Shown here: positions 44,457 through 52,103 of the stretch, in pieces
How the letters are laid out: each line of letters opens with the position of its first letter
Numbering within the stretch: position 1 is the stretch's first letter
NCBI RefSeq assembly: GCF_011745145.1
Contig: NZ_CP050191.1
Coordinates: 5,472,473 to 5,536,472, forward strand
Source of the DNA: Mycobacterium sp. DL440
GTDB taxonomy: Bacteria; Actinomycetota; Actinomycetes; Mycobacteriales; Mycobacteriaceae
Reading direction: 5' to 3'
Length of the DNA stretch: 64,000 nucleotides
Notes under the pieces: model-generated
Told to the model about the DNA's origin: nothing
The model's database searches: none
The model's input: only the letters and a program-made list of their open reading frames with translations
Program-made: the position numbers and the translations under genes

Positions 44457-44645
44457 GTGCGCGTCGAAGTCGACCTGGACCGTTGTGAAGGCAATGCGAT
44501 CTGCGAGAAACTCGCGCCGCAGCTGTTTGAACTCGACGAGGACGACTACTCGGTCGTGAAGCTCGATCCGGTGCCGGCCGAGTTGGAAGCACTCGCCGCT
44601 CGTGCGATAGAGGAATGCCCGCGCGCGGCACTGCGGCGCGGCTGA
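44457..44645 (+). CDS. Mycobacterial [3Fe-4S]-type ferredoxin
   Basis: 62 residues. Cys10-x5-Cys16 and Cys54-Pro are the cluster ligands; the position that would be the fourth ligand (13) is Asn, giving C-x2-N-x2-C...CP, one of the atypical mycobacterial ferredoxins that usually partner cytochromes P450 (family knowledge). No P450 gene is in the window. GTG 44457 follows GGGAGG by 6 nt. The AT-rich stretch in front includes small dyads GTAG-TATTT-CTAC and GGAG-AAA-CTCC. Confidence 0.9.
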   Translation: MRVEVDLDRCEGNAICEKLAPQLFELDEDDYSVVKLDPVPAELEALAARAIEECPRAALRRG

Positions 44646-44722
44646 CCGGGTCCTCTATCTGCCTGTCGGTCAAATGGTCGATCCGCCTGCGCATCTCGAG
44701 TGAACTGGCTAGCCTCCGTGGC

Positions 44723-46231
44723 ATGCCTGCCGCCGACATTGCTGACTTCATCGTCGTCGGTGCGGGTTCGGCCGGATCGATCGTGGCATCCCGGCTGGCG
44801 TCGGCAGGTGCCGATGTGGTGCTGATCGAGGCCGGCGGCACGGATCACCGGCCCGACGTCCGCGTACCGACCGGGATTGCCTCGCTCTACATGACGGCGA
44901 ACTGGAAACACCAGTGCGCACCCGACCCGAGCAAGGGCGACATCGCCGAGCACTTCCCCGGTGGCCGCATCATCGGCGGCAGCGGGTCGATCAACGCCAT
45001 GGTCTACGTGCGTGGACGCGCTGCCGACTACGACGGTTGGTCCGAGGCTGGATGCGCGGGTTGGTCGTTCGATGAGGTTCTGCCGCATTTCAAGGCGATC
45101 GAGAACTGGGTCGGCGGCGGTGACGAGTATCGCGGCGACGCCGGCCCGATTCCGGTGTCGTGGTGTGGGCACCACCATGCGGTTGACGAGGCGTTCATCG
45201 CTGCCGCCGCCGAGGCCGGACATGACCTCAACCCGGACCAGAACGGCCGGTCACAACTGGGCGTGTCCCGAACCCAGGTCAACCAGCGCCGGGGCCTGCG
45301 GGTCTCCTCGGCACGTGGCTTCCTCCGATCGCTGCCCCGAGATCGACGGCCGCGGCTGCTCGCCAGGACGACGGTGTCACGGGTACTCATCGAGAACGGT
45401 CGAGCCGTCGGCGTCGAGTGCGGGGGTCGCAAACTTCTTGCCCGCCAAGAGGTTATCTTGAGCGCGGGCGCCATCGGCTCGCCGGCGCTGCTGTTGCACT
45501 CGGGTATCGGGCCGGCAGGCGCCGTACTCGACCTTCCCGGCGTCGGCGAGAACTTCCAGGACCACCTGGTCGGCACTCAGTTCTGGGAATCGAAGGTGCC
45601 CACCGCAAATACGCTCGGCCCGATCGGGGCGCTGAGGGGTGTCGGCTCACTGCTGCTCGGCGGCACCGGCATACTCACCATGGCGCCGTTCGAAGCCCAG
45701 ATTTTCACCGACGATTTCCAAATCGCGGTCAGTCCCATACATTACGAGCTCGACGGGAGCACGGGCCGCACGGCCATCGAGCGCATCGACGGGTTCACCG
45801 TCTATACCGTGCTCATGCATCCGGAGACCCGGGGCCGGGTCGGACTGCGCGACGGGAAGGCCCGGATCGAATTCGAGCGGTTGGGCGCCGGGGACGACAT
45901 CGATCGGCTGCGCAAGGGGATGAGCCATGCCCGCGATGTCGTGGAGGGAACCTCGGCGATGAAAGGCATTGCGGGCGCGTACCTGAACACCGGCGATCAG
46001 GATCACGCATGGCTGGCCCGCCGGGAGACCAGCATCGGCCACGCGGTCGGCACGTGCCGTATGGGTACCGATGACGCGTCGGTCGTGGACCCCGAGTTGC
46101 GCGTGCACGGCATCGACGGGCTCCGCGTCATCGACGCATCGGTCATGCCGACACTGACCTCGGGCAACACCAACGCGCCCACCATGATGATCGCTCACCG
46201 CGCCGCCGATCTCGTGTTGCAGAGCGTCTGA
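44723..46231 (+). CDS. GMC-family FAD oxidoreductase
   Basis: 502 residues. FIVVGAGSAGSIVASRL binds FAD, GGRIIGGSGSINAMVYVRGRAADYD is the GMC signature, and the catalytic His lies in SIGHAVGTCRMGTDDASVVD. ATG 44723 is 77 bp after the ferredoxin stop, so the ferredoxin may be co-expressed, although GMC enzymes normally pass electrons to quinones or oxygen. It is clearly a different subgroup from the enzyme at 34924. Confidence 0.9.
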   Translation: MPAADIADFIVVGAGSAGSIVASRLASAGADVVLIEAGGTDHRPDVRVPTGIASLYMTANWKHQCAPDPSKGDIAEHFPGGRIIGGSGSINAMVYVRGRAADYDGWSEAGCAGWSFDEVLPHFKAIENWVGGGDEYRGDAGPIPVSWCGHHHAVDEAFIAAAAEAGHDLNPDQNGRSQLGVSRTQVNQRRGLRVSSARGFLRSLPRDRRPRLLARTTVSRVLIENGRAVGVECGGRKLLARQEVILSAGAIGSPALLLHSGIGPAGAVLDLPGVGENFQDHLVGTQFWESKVPTANTLGPIGALRGVGSLLLGGTGILTMAPFEAQIFTDDFQIAVSPIHYELDGSTGRTAIERIDGFTVYTVLMHPETRGRVGLRDGKARIEFERLGAGDDIDRLRKGMSHARDVVEGTSAMKGIAGAYLNTGDQDHAWLARRETSIGHAVGTCRMGTDDASVVDPELRVHGIDGLRVIDASVMPTLTSGNTNAPTMMIAHRAADLVLQSV

Positions 46232-46259
46232 GACGCCTTACTCCGGAGCGCGACCCGGT

Positions 46260-46998
46260 TCACCGGCCCGGGGCTGCGGCGAGCAGAAACTCGGCCAGCT
46301 TGGCACTGGCGGGCCCGAGCCGCGACTGATCGGCCGACGCGAGGTAGATGTCCCACATGATTGCTGGTCGTATCTCGATGGCCCGCAGGTCCGGGTAGCA
46401 GGCAGCCTCACTGGCGGGCATGACGATGGTGCCGAGGCCATGTTGGACCAGACGGCCGGCAATCGCATATTCGAGTGCCACTTCGTGCGAGACCCGCGCA
46501 GCCACTCCGGCGGCCGTGAACGCGGCGTCGACAAGACGTCTGAGCCCGAACTCGCGCGGAAAACCGATCAGATCCTCGTCGCAGAGCTCGGTGACTTCGA
46601 CGTGAGTACGGTGCGCAAGCGGATGATCGGTTCGGCAGACGAACACCATGGGCTCCTGGCACAGCAACTGCATCTGAACACGGGCGGGGAAACGATCGGG
46701 GGCTGACACGAGGGCCAGGTCGAGCGACCCGTCGGTGATCGCCGAAAGATAGGCTATGGAGCCAATTTGGCTCTGACGCAACCGGATACGGACGAGCGGG
46801 TATTCGCGGTGAAAGTCACCGAGCATCTTGGGCACGTCGAGCGTGCCGAAGGAGATCAGCGACCCGAGGTCGACTGTTCCGGTCAGTTCCCCTTGGTACG
46901 CACTCACCGCATCTTTCGCCAGACGGGCGGCCTGGACCACCTGGCGGGCATGCTCCCGAAACAACTCGCCCGCGGGCGTGATCCGGATCGATCGCGGC
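46260..46998 (-). pseudogene. LysR regulator remnant lacking its DNA-binding domain
   Basis: About 245 residues of a LysR protein: the sequence enters at RSIRITPAGELFREHARQVV, i.e. the end of the HTH domain and start of the linker helix, and then holds a complete effector domain to the C-terminus. The ~58 N-terminal residues with the helix-turn-helix are missing and nothing similar is found further on. The break at about 46985-46998 coincides with the broken end of a quinone-reductase gene on the other strand, so both were cut by one deletion. Confidence 0.82.
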
Positions 46999-47434
46999 GC
47001 AGTTGGCGCACGCATGCGGGGTCCGGGTGATCGGTACTGGCCGGCCCACGCATCGGCGCGCCGCGCTCGACCTGGGGGTCGATGTGTTCGTGGATCTCGA
47101 AGGTGGATGGGTCGAGGCGGTCGGCCAGGTAGATGTGGTCTTCGATGTGCTCGGTGGCGAGATCCTGGATTGCTCGACGCAATTGGTGCGCGCGGGCGGC
47201 ACCTTGGTCACCATCGCCGAGCCGCCCCGAGTTCAGCCGGCGGATGCGCGTGCGGCCTTCTTCGTCGTCGAACCCGACCGGGCGAAACTTGCCGTGCTGG
47301 AGCGCAGGCTCCGCAAGGGCAAACTGCGGTCGATCGTCGGAGCGGTACTTCCGCTCTCGGATGCGGTGTCGGCGTTCAACCCGGCGAAACGCGTCGCGGG
47401 CAAGACGATCATCCGGGTGGTCGAGGGCAGCTGA
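46985..47434 (+). pseudogene. Zinc-type quinone/NADPH reductase (MDR) remnant, N-terminal half missing
   Basis: The frame enters at GSIAAQLAHACGVRVIGTGRP, the first strand and helix of the nucleotide-binding domain, and runs to a normal stop with the family's C-terminus (LSDAVSAFNPAKRVAGKTIIRVV). About 150 residues (catalytic domain) and the start are absent; TGA stands in frame at 46979. A TTG at 47003 could start a 143-residue fragment, but it would lack the active site. Confidence 0.82.
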
Positions 47435-47442
47435 AGCCGCGC

Positions 47443-47509
47443 ACCGCGAGCGTGCGCACAATGCGGCCGTTTCGAGGCGTGTCGGGCGACAAACACGCAC
47501 GCTCGCGGT
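47443..47509 (-). repeat. Dispersed intergenic repeat, copy C (most complete)
   Basis: Inverted relative to copies A and B. Its ends form a perfect 14-bp inverted repeat, ACCGCGAGCGTGCG at 47443-47456 and CGCACGCTCGCGGT at 47496-47509. Read on the minus strand it contains the same 33-base core as the other copies (ACACGCC at core end). It fills the gap between the converging reductase remnant and the TauD gene, and can act as a bidirectional terminator-like hairpin. Confidence 0.78.
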
Positions 47510-47519
47510 ACCCAGGGAG

Positions 47520-48365
47520 CTACTGAATCGGTTCGTCGCCGAGCACCGTGGTGCGCAGCATGTGCCGGGGAGAGTTGGGCTCATACGGTGCCGCGCGGTG
47601 CAGGACGCCCTGGTTGTCCCAGATGACGGTGTCGCCGACCGACCACTTGTGGCTGTACACCTTGTCGGCGGTGGTGGCGTGGGCGAGGAGTTCGGCGAGC
47701 AGGGCCCGACCTTCGTCGCGATCCATGCCGACGATGTAGTCCGCCGAAGCGCCCAGTACCAACGACTTTCGCCCGTTGCGATGCGTCCACACCAGCGGGT
47801 TCTCGTGGGTCGGCCGGGCCTTCCAACGGCTCAGCTGGTCTGCGGTCGGATCCGCATAAACCCGTCGCTGCGAGGCTTCCAGGGAATGGACCACCCGCAG
47901 CGCGCGGTAGCGCTCCTTCTCGGCCTCATCGAGTGAGTCGTAGGCGGCGTAGGTGTTGGCGAACTCGGTCTCGCCGCCCCGCGCTGCGACTTCCAGGGCG
48001 GACAGCACCGTGGCCTTTTGCGGGCATTCGTCGTGCATGGGAGTGCAGCCGTCGATATGCCAGTCGAAGGTGGCCTTGAGGTATTCGGCGGCCTTGTTCT
48101 TCGCCTTGTCCAAGGTGATCGGGTAGATGCCCGACACCGGGTGGTGGCCGTCGGCCGAGCGGTCGATCTCACCCAGGCGCAGCGAGAAGGCCACTTGGGC
48201 TTCGGGATCCAGGTGCAGGCCGTGAAACACCAGCACCCCGTTGTCCTCGAGGGCGTCCAGCACGGCGGCCCCCAGGCTGTCGTCGGTGCCCAGGCGTCCC
48301 GGGTCGACGCCGACAACCTCGGCGCCCACCGAAGCGGTCAGCTTGTTGATGGTCAGCACACTCAT
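47520..48365 (-). CDS. TauD/TfdA-family Fe(II)/2-oxoglutarate dioxygenase
   Basis: 281 residues. His103-x-Asp105 (DWHID) and a distal His in GVLHRAAPYEP bind iron, and the following Arg (RHMLRTTV) binds 2-oxoglutarate. The family hydroxylates or decomposes small acids, sulfonates, ethers and alkyl substrates. ATG 48365 has GAGAGGA upstream. It is the last gene of the reductase - SDR - Rieske - small-protein operon, so it probably performs a second oxidation in the pathway. Confidence 0.92.
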   Translation of the reverse strand: MSVLTINKLTASVGAEVVGVDPGRLGTDDSLGAAVLDALEDNGVLVFHGLHLDPEAQVAFSLRLGEIDRSADGHHPVSGIYPITLDKAKNKAAEYLKATFDWHIDGCTPMHDECPQKATVLSALEVAARGGETEFANTYAAYDSLDEAEKERYRALRVVHSLEASQRRVYADPTADQLSRWKARPTHENPLVWTHRNGRKSLVLGASADYIVGMDRDEGRALLAELLAHATTADKVYSHKWSVGDTVIWDNQGVLHRAAPYEPNSPRHMLRTTVLGDEPIQ

Positions 48366-48406
48366 CGGTGCGTCCTCTCGGTGTTCAGTAGTGGTGACGG
48401 TGGCGG

Positions 48407-48748
48407 TTACGGCCGCGGTTCTCCGGTGCGGATCATGACGGCATCGGCGGAGTCGGTCGGGGCCGGTTGGTGCATGATCTCCACCGACATGGCGACCATG
48501 ATCAGCGAATAGATCAGGTGCAGCAGGTTGAGCGCATCGTCGGGGATGTCGTCGAGCGGAAACTTGTCGCAGTACTCGATGGCCTCTTCGACGCGCGGGA
48601 AGAAGGCGTCGTAGAACTGGTGCATCTCCGGCATGGTGCTGGCCAGCCGTCGCTCCCAACGTTCGGTCTCCGTTGGCAGACACCAGATGTCGGTGTAGGG
48701 CTCCAACTCGGCGAAGGCACTGGGCAGTCGGGACGAGGTCATCGTCAC
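48407..48748 (-). CDS. Rieske-associated small protein (paralog 1)
   Basis: 113 residues, function unknown. It is clearly homologous to the 109-residue product at 54984: shared blocks are an LP-x2-FA-x-LE start, a WCL-x2-E motif, STM-x-EM-x2-FYDA-x2-PR-x-EEAI-x-YCDKF, and LDD-x-P-x-D-x-LNL-x-HL-x-YS. Helical, with two Cys and several His in conserved places but no known metal motif. Its start overlaps the Rieske gene's stop by 4 bp; an ATG 6 bases further in is possible. Pairing with a Rieske gene in both places argues for a dedicated partner (chaperone, electron or assembly factor). Confidence 0.75.
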   Translation of the reverse strand: MTMTSSRLPSAFAELEPYTDIWCLPTETERWERRLASTMPEMHQFYDAFFPRVEEAIEYCDKFPLDDIPDDALNLLHLIYSLIMVAMSVEIMHQPAPTDSADAVMIRTGEPRP

Positions 48749-50013
48749 ACTCCTGCCGGCGCGCGGTCGCGCTGATAGGCCTCGACCCAGTCGACCGCCA
48801 TCTTGTGCAGGTGGCGCACCAGGATCTCCTGGTCGCTGAGCGGGTAGTCGTCGATGACGTCGTACTCGAGGGCTGCCTGCGTGCCACCGAGCATGCCGGC
48901 GTCCTGCAGGGCGAATTCCTTGAGCACCACCGCGGCCACCTCGTGCTCGACGCGTTCCCGCACGGTGCGGGCCGGATGGAAATAGGTGAACGCTTCAAAG
49001 CGGTGGGTGTTGTGCGAGGTCGGCCAGTAGCGGTAGAGCAGGTACCAGCCGCCGTAGATCAGGATCTCCAGGTTGGGGAAGATCTGGAAGTTGCTGATAC
49101 CCCACGGCTCGATGTCGCCCGGGTTGAGTCCGTGCATCGGTAATTCGCCGATGTCGGGGGTCCGCCACGGACCCACCAGGCCGCTTTGGGTGGCGCGCTC
49201 GATCGGGTACATGTACTCGGGCGCCAACAGCCAGCGGCGGGTGCCGGCCGTCGAGACGAGGCGATGCGGACCGTCGAGTTGAAAGTGTCCACAGGTGAAG
49301 CCGGCGTTGGGATCCCGTACCTCGGGCGGCACCTGCTGGGTGTGCAGCGACGGTACGTGGTAGTACTCCTGGAAGGCGTCGGCGAAGATTTTCCAGTTGC
49401 TGTTGTTGTGCGCCACCCAGTCGTATCGCTCGGTGAGTTTGCCGAAGGGGTAGTCGTCGAGGGCGGTGACCATGGGCCCGAGGAACTCGCGCAGGCTCTG
49501 GCGCGGTTCGCTGTCGAAGTTGACGAACACGAAGCCGGCCCACACATCGCAGTGCACCGGCGCCAGACCGTAATCCGCGGTGTCGAGACCGGCGAAGCGG
49601 TCCGCATCTGGCAGGGATATCAGGTTGCCGTCGAGACCGTAGCGCCATCCGCAGCGTCGGCACTCGAATTCACTGCCGGTGCTGCGTAATTCGGTGGCGC
49701 GGAACTCTGCCGGTACCAGTGTGTGTCCGCGTCTGCGGCAGAGGTTGTGAAAAGCGCGGATACCGCCGTCATGGTCTCTCACCAGGAGCAGCGACGCATC
49801 GGCCGCCTCGATCTGGCGGGTGATGTAACTGCCGACGTCGGGAGTCTCCTCGATCCGGCTGATGTTGAGCCAGGCCCGCTTGAAGACGGCCTCCTTCTCC
49901 ACGGCGTAGAACTCTTCGGAGATGGAGTCCCGGAACGGGATCGCCCCGGTACCCAGATCGGGGTAGTGCTCGGTCCAGGATCCCTCAGCCGGCTTGGGCC
50001 ACTTGATTGCCAT
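48745..50013 (-). CDS. Rieske-type oxygenase alpha subunit with altered cluster ligands
   Basis: 422 residues, alpha subunit of a ring-hydroxylating-type oxygenase. The mononuclear iron site looks intact: Asp212, Glu216, His219 and His224 in DAFQEYYHVPSLH and Asp371 in LQDAG. The Rieske site is not canonical: Cys92-x-Arg94 (His expected at 94) and Cys118-x2-Cys121 (His expected at 121); His97 is near. The second Rieske protein at 55318 keeps all four ligands at the same spacing. GGAGG lies 6 nt before ATG 50013. Expected partners are the reductase at 50808 and the small protein. Confidence 0.88.
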   Translation of the reverse strand: MAIKWPKPAEGSWTEHYPDLGTGAIPFRDSISEEFYAVEKEAVFKRAWLNISRIEETPDVGSYITRQIEAADASLLLVRDHDGGIRAFHNLCRRRGHTLVPAEFRATELRSTGSEFECRRCGWRYGLDGNLISLPDADRFAGLDTADYGLAPVHCDVWAGFVFVNFDSEPRQSLREFLGPMVTALDDYPFGKLTERYDWVAHNNSNWKIFADAFQEYYHVPSLHTQQVPPEVRDPNAGFTCGHFQLDGPHRLVSTAGTRRWLLAPEYMYPIERATQSGLVGPWRTPDIGELPMHGLNPGDIEPWGISNFQIFPNLEILIYGGWYLLYRYWPTSHNTHRFEAFTYFHPARTVRERVEHEVAAVVLKEFALQDAGMLGGTQAALEYDVIDDYPLSDQEILVRHLHKMAVDWVEAYQRDRAPAGV

Positions 50014-50067
50014 GTGAACCTCCGTGTCACTAGTGCGTTTTGGGACTGCTTGGGCGGCTGGAGGCCG

Positions 50068-50811
50068 CTACATCACTGCGCCGCCATTTACTCCGAGGGT
50101 TTGTCCGGTGATGAAGCCGGCCTCCTCGGAGCACAGGAACCCCACGGCGGCAGCGATATCCGCTCCGGTGCCGAGCCGGCCGAGCGGGATATTGGCGGCG
50201 ATGGTCTCATTGGGCGGCAGGTAGCCCGCGGCTTGCGACTGGTGCTGCATGGGGGTCTCGATACCCGAAGGTGGGATGTTGTTGACCGTGATGCCGTGTG
50301 CGGCGTACTCGCGGGCCAGCGATTTGGTCAGGGTCAACAGGGCGCCTTTGGAGGCGGCGTAGTGGGCCGCGAACGGTGTACCGCGCTGGGCGCTCGATGA
50401 GGAGATCATCACGATGCGACCCCACCCGGCATCGACCATGTCCGGCAGGGCCACCTGACAGCAGCGGAACGTTCCGCTCAGGTTCACCTCGAGCATCTGT
50501 GCCCAGGACTCTTCGGCGATCTCGGCGAACGGTGCGTATCCGAACATCCCTGCGCTCGTCACCAAGATGCCGACCGGCCCGAGTTCACTGCGGACCTTTC
50601 CGAAGGCCTCTTCCACCGCGGTTCGGTTGGTGATGTCGACGCCGACCGCGAAGGCGGTGACGCCGTCCGATCGCAGATCATCGGTGACACGTTGAGCGGC
50701 ATCGGCATTCACGTCGAGCACGGCGACCTGATGGCCGCGCCGGCCCAGCTCGTGGCACGTCGCTTCACCCATGCCCGATGCCCCGCCGGTCACCACGGCC
50801 ACTCTGCTCAT
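50068..50811 (-). CDS. SDR-family dehydrogenase
   Basis: 247 residues. TGGASGMGEATCHEL binds NAD(P), ISSSSAQRG carries the catalytic Ser and YAASKGAL the Tyr and Lys. LDVNAD after the second strand ends in Asp, favouring NAD(H). ATG overlaps the reductase stop (ATGA). In a Rieske operon such enzymes typically dehydrogenate the hydroxylated product; substrate unknown. Confidence 0.88.
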   Translation of the reverse strand: MSRVAVVTGGASGMGEATCHELGRRGHQVAVLDVNADAAQRVTDDLRSDGVTAFAVGVDITNRTAVEEAFGKVRSELGPVGILVTSAGMFGYAPFAEIAEESWAQMLEVNLSGTFRCCQVALPDMVDAGWGRIVMISSSSAQRGTPFAAHYAASKGALLTLTKSLAREYAAHGITVNNIPPSGIETPMQHQSQAAGYLPPNETIAANIPLGRLGTGADIAAAVGFLCSEEAGFITGQTLGVNGGAVM

Positions 50812-51872
50812 TCGTAAACCACCTTCACTGTGCGGCTGGTGGGCAGTGCCTGGCACGTCACCACCCAGCCTTCGGCAACTTCGTCGTCGTCGAGGGCATC
50901 GTTGTTGAGCATGCGTGCGCTGCCCTCGACCACCTGAGCCATACATGTTCCGCACGAACCGGTTTCGCAGGATGACGGAGCCTTCAGGCCGGCCAGTCGC
51001 GCGGTCTGCAGCAGGGTGTTGCCGGCGCGGTAGGGCGCGGTAACGGTGCTGCGGTCGAGTTCGATCGTCACCTCTTCGGTGACCACGGGTTCGGCAGGGT
51101 CGGGCGGCGGGATCGTAACGACGCTGAACCGTTCCAGATGCACCTGCTGCTTGGGGATCCCGGTGTCGAGCAGGACGCGCTCGACGGTGTCCATGAACGG
51201 TGCGGGACCGCAGACGTAGTAGTCGGTATGAGCGTGGGTGCCGCCGGCCTCGATGAAGTCGGCGATGCGTTGCGGCGACACGACGCCGTCGAGGTCATCG
51301 AGATGGTGGTGGACCTCGAGGCGCCCGCTGTGGGCGTCGGTGAGATCGGCCAATGCATCCCGGAAGATCACCGAGTCGAGATTGCGGTTGGCGTAGAACA
51401 GCCGGGCTTTACGGGTGGTGGCGGCCAATGCCGAATGCACCAGAGCGAACACCGGGGTGATGCCGCTGCCGCCGGCGAAGGTGACGACGTCGCGCTCGGT
51501 GTCGGTGAGGACGAAACGACCCTCGGGCGGCGCGACGTGGAGAGCGTCGTCGACGCTCGCCGTGTCGTTGATCCAGTTGGAGACCAGACCGTCGCGATCG
51601 CGCTTGACGGTGATTCGCAGATCGGACTCGACGGCCGGTGAGGAGGACATCGAATAGCAGCGACGATGTTCCGCACCGTCGATCGTCACCCGAACGGTAA
51701 CGAATTGACCTGCCGCATAACGGAACCTGTCCCTGCTCGGCTCGGGGATGTCGAGCACCAGTGACACGGCGTCGGAGGCCTCCTGGATCACTTGTTTGAC
51801 CCGCACGGGGGTGAACCCGTCGGCGTCGATCACGTCGGCGGGTTCCATGCGGGGCGTCGTCGATGTCTCCAT
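50808..51872 (-). CDS. Ferredoxin reductase with C-terminal plant-type [2Fe-2S] (KshB/Rv3230c-like)
   Basis: 354 residues. The order is FAD domain (RCYSMSSSP), NAD domain (GGSGITPV, then YVCGPAPFMD), and a C-terminal [2Fe-2S] domain (CETGSCGTC, fourth Cys in VVTCQ). It passes electrons from NAD(P)H to Rieske oxygenases or to membrane desaturases; both partner types are next to it. ATG 51872 is chosen because the -10 TACTGT is just 8 nt upstream (leaderless); the frame extends 6 codons further without a signal. First gene of its operon. Confidence 0.92.
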   Translation of the reverse strand: METSTTPRMEPADVIDADGFTPVRVKQVIQEASDAVSLVLDIPEPSRDRFRYAAGQFVTVRVTIDGAEHRRCYSMSSSPAVESDLRITVKRDRDGLVSNWINDTASVDDALHVAPPEGRFVLTDTERDVVTFAGGSGITPVFALVHSALAATTRKARLFYANRNLDSVIFRDALADLTDAHSGRLEVHHHLDDLDGVVSPQRIADFIEAGGTHAHTDYYVCGPAPFMDTVERVLLDTGIPKQQVHLERFSVVTIPPPDPAEPVVTEEVTIELDRSTVTAPYRAGNTLLQTARLAGLKAPSSCETGSCGTCMAQVVEGSARMLNNDALDDDEVAEGWVVTCQALPTSRTVKVVYE

Positions 51873-51887
51873 CACGGCCAACAGTAT

Positions 51888-51917
51888 CAAGTACTTGTCA
51901 TTAATCTCAAGTGCTAG
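51888..51917. promoter_or_regulatory. Operator pair in the reductase/desaturase divergent region
   Basis: A perfect palindrome CAAGTACTTG (51888-51897) and a weaker copy CAAGTGCTAG (51908-51917), spaced exactly 20 bp. On the minus strand they overlap a promoter for the reductase: TTGAGA, 18 bp, TACTGT. The stretch ACAAGTACTTGATACTGTT (minus) is nearly repeated upstream of the aldehyde dehydrogenase at 56740. Confidence 0.7.
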
Positions 51918-52103
51918 ATATCGGCGACGGCGTGGGGCATGGCCGAGTCCGTCAGAGACGCGCAGGCCGTTACGTCAGCGCTGCCATTTCTCCTGTCCGC
52001 CGCACCTCGATTACCCGTCGGTAAGTCTCAGGCTCTAGGCTGCGGTCTGACGCTCGCGGTGTTTGCGCCGCTCTACCTGCCGCACCACCCCGAGGACACC
52101 TTG

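Noticed and set aside
8895..47509. CRISPR array or insertion sequence behind the repeated intergenic element
   Set aside because: Only three isolated copies tens of kilobases apart, no regular spacers, no transposase and no target duplication visible.
48745..50013. Sequencing error explaining the missing Rieske histidines
   Set aside because: Both positions would need several independent base changes (AGA and TGC to CAC) while the frame and all surrounding motifs are intact.
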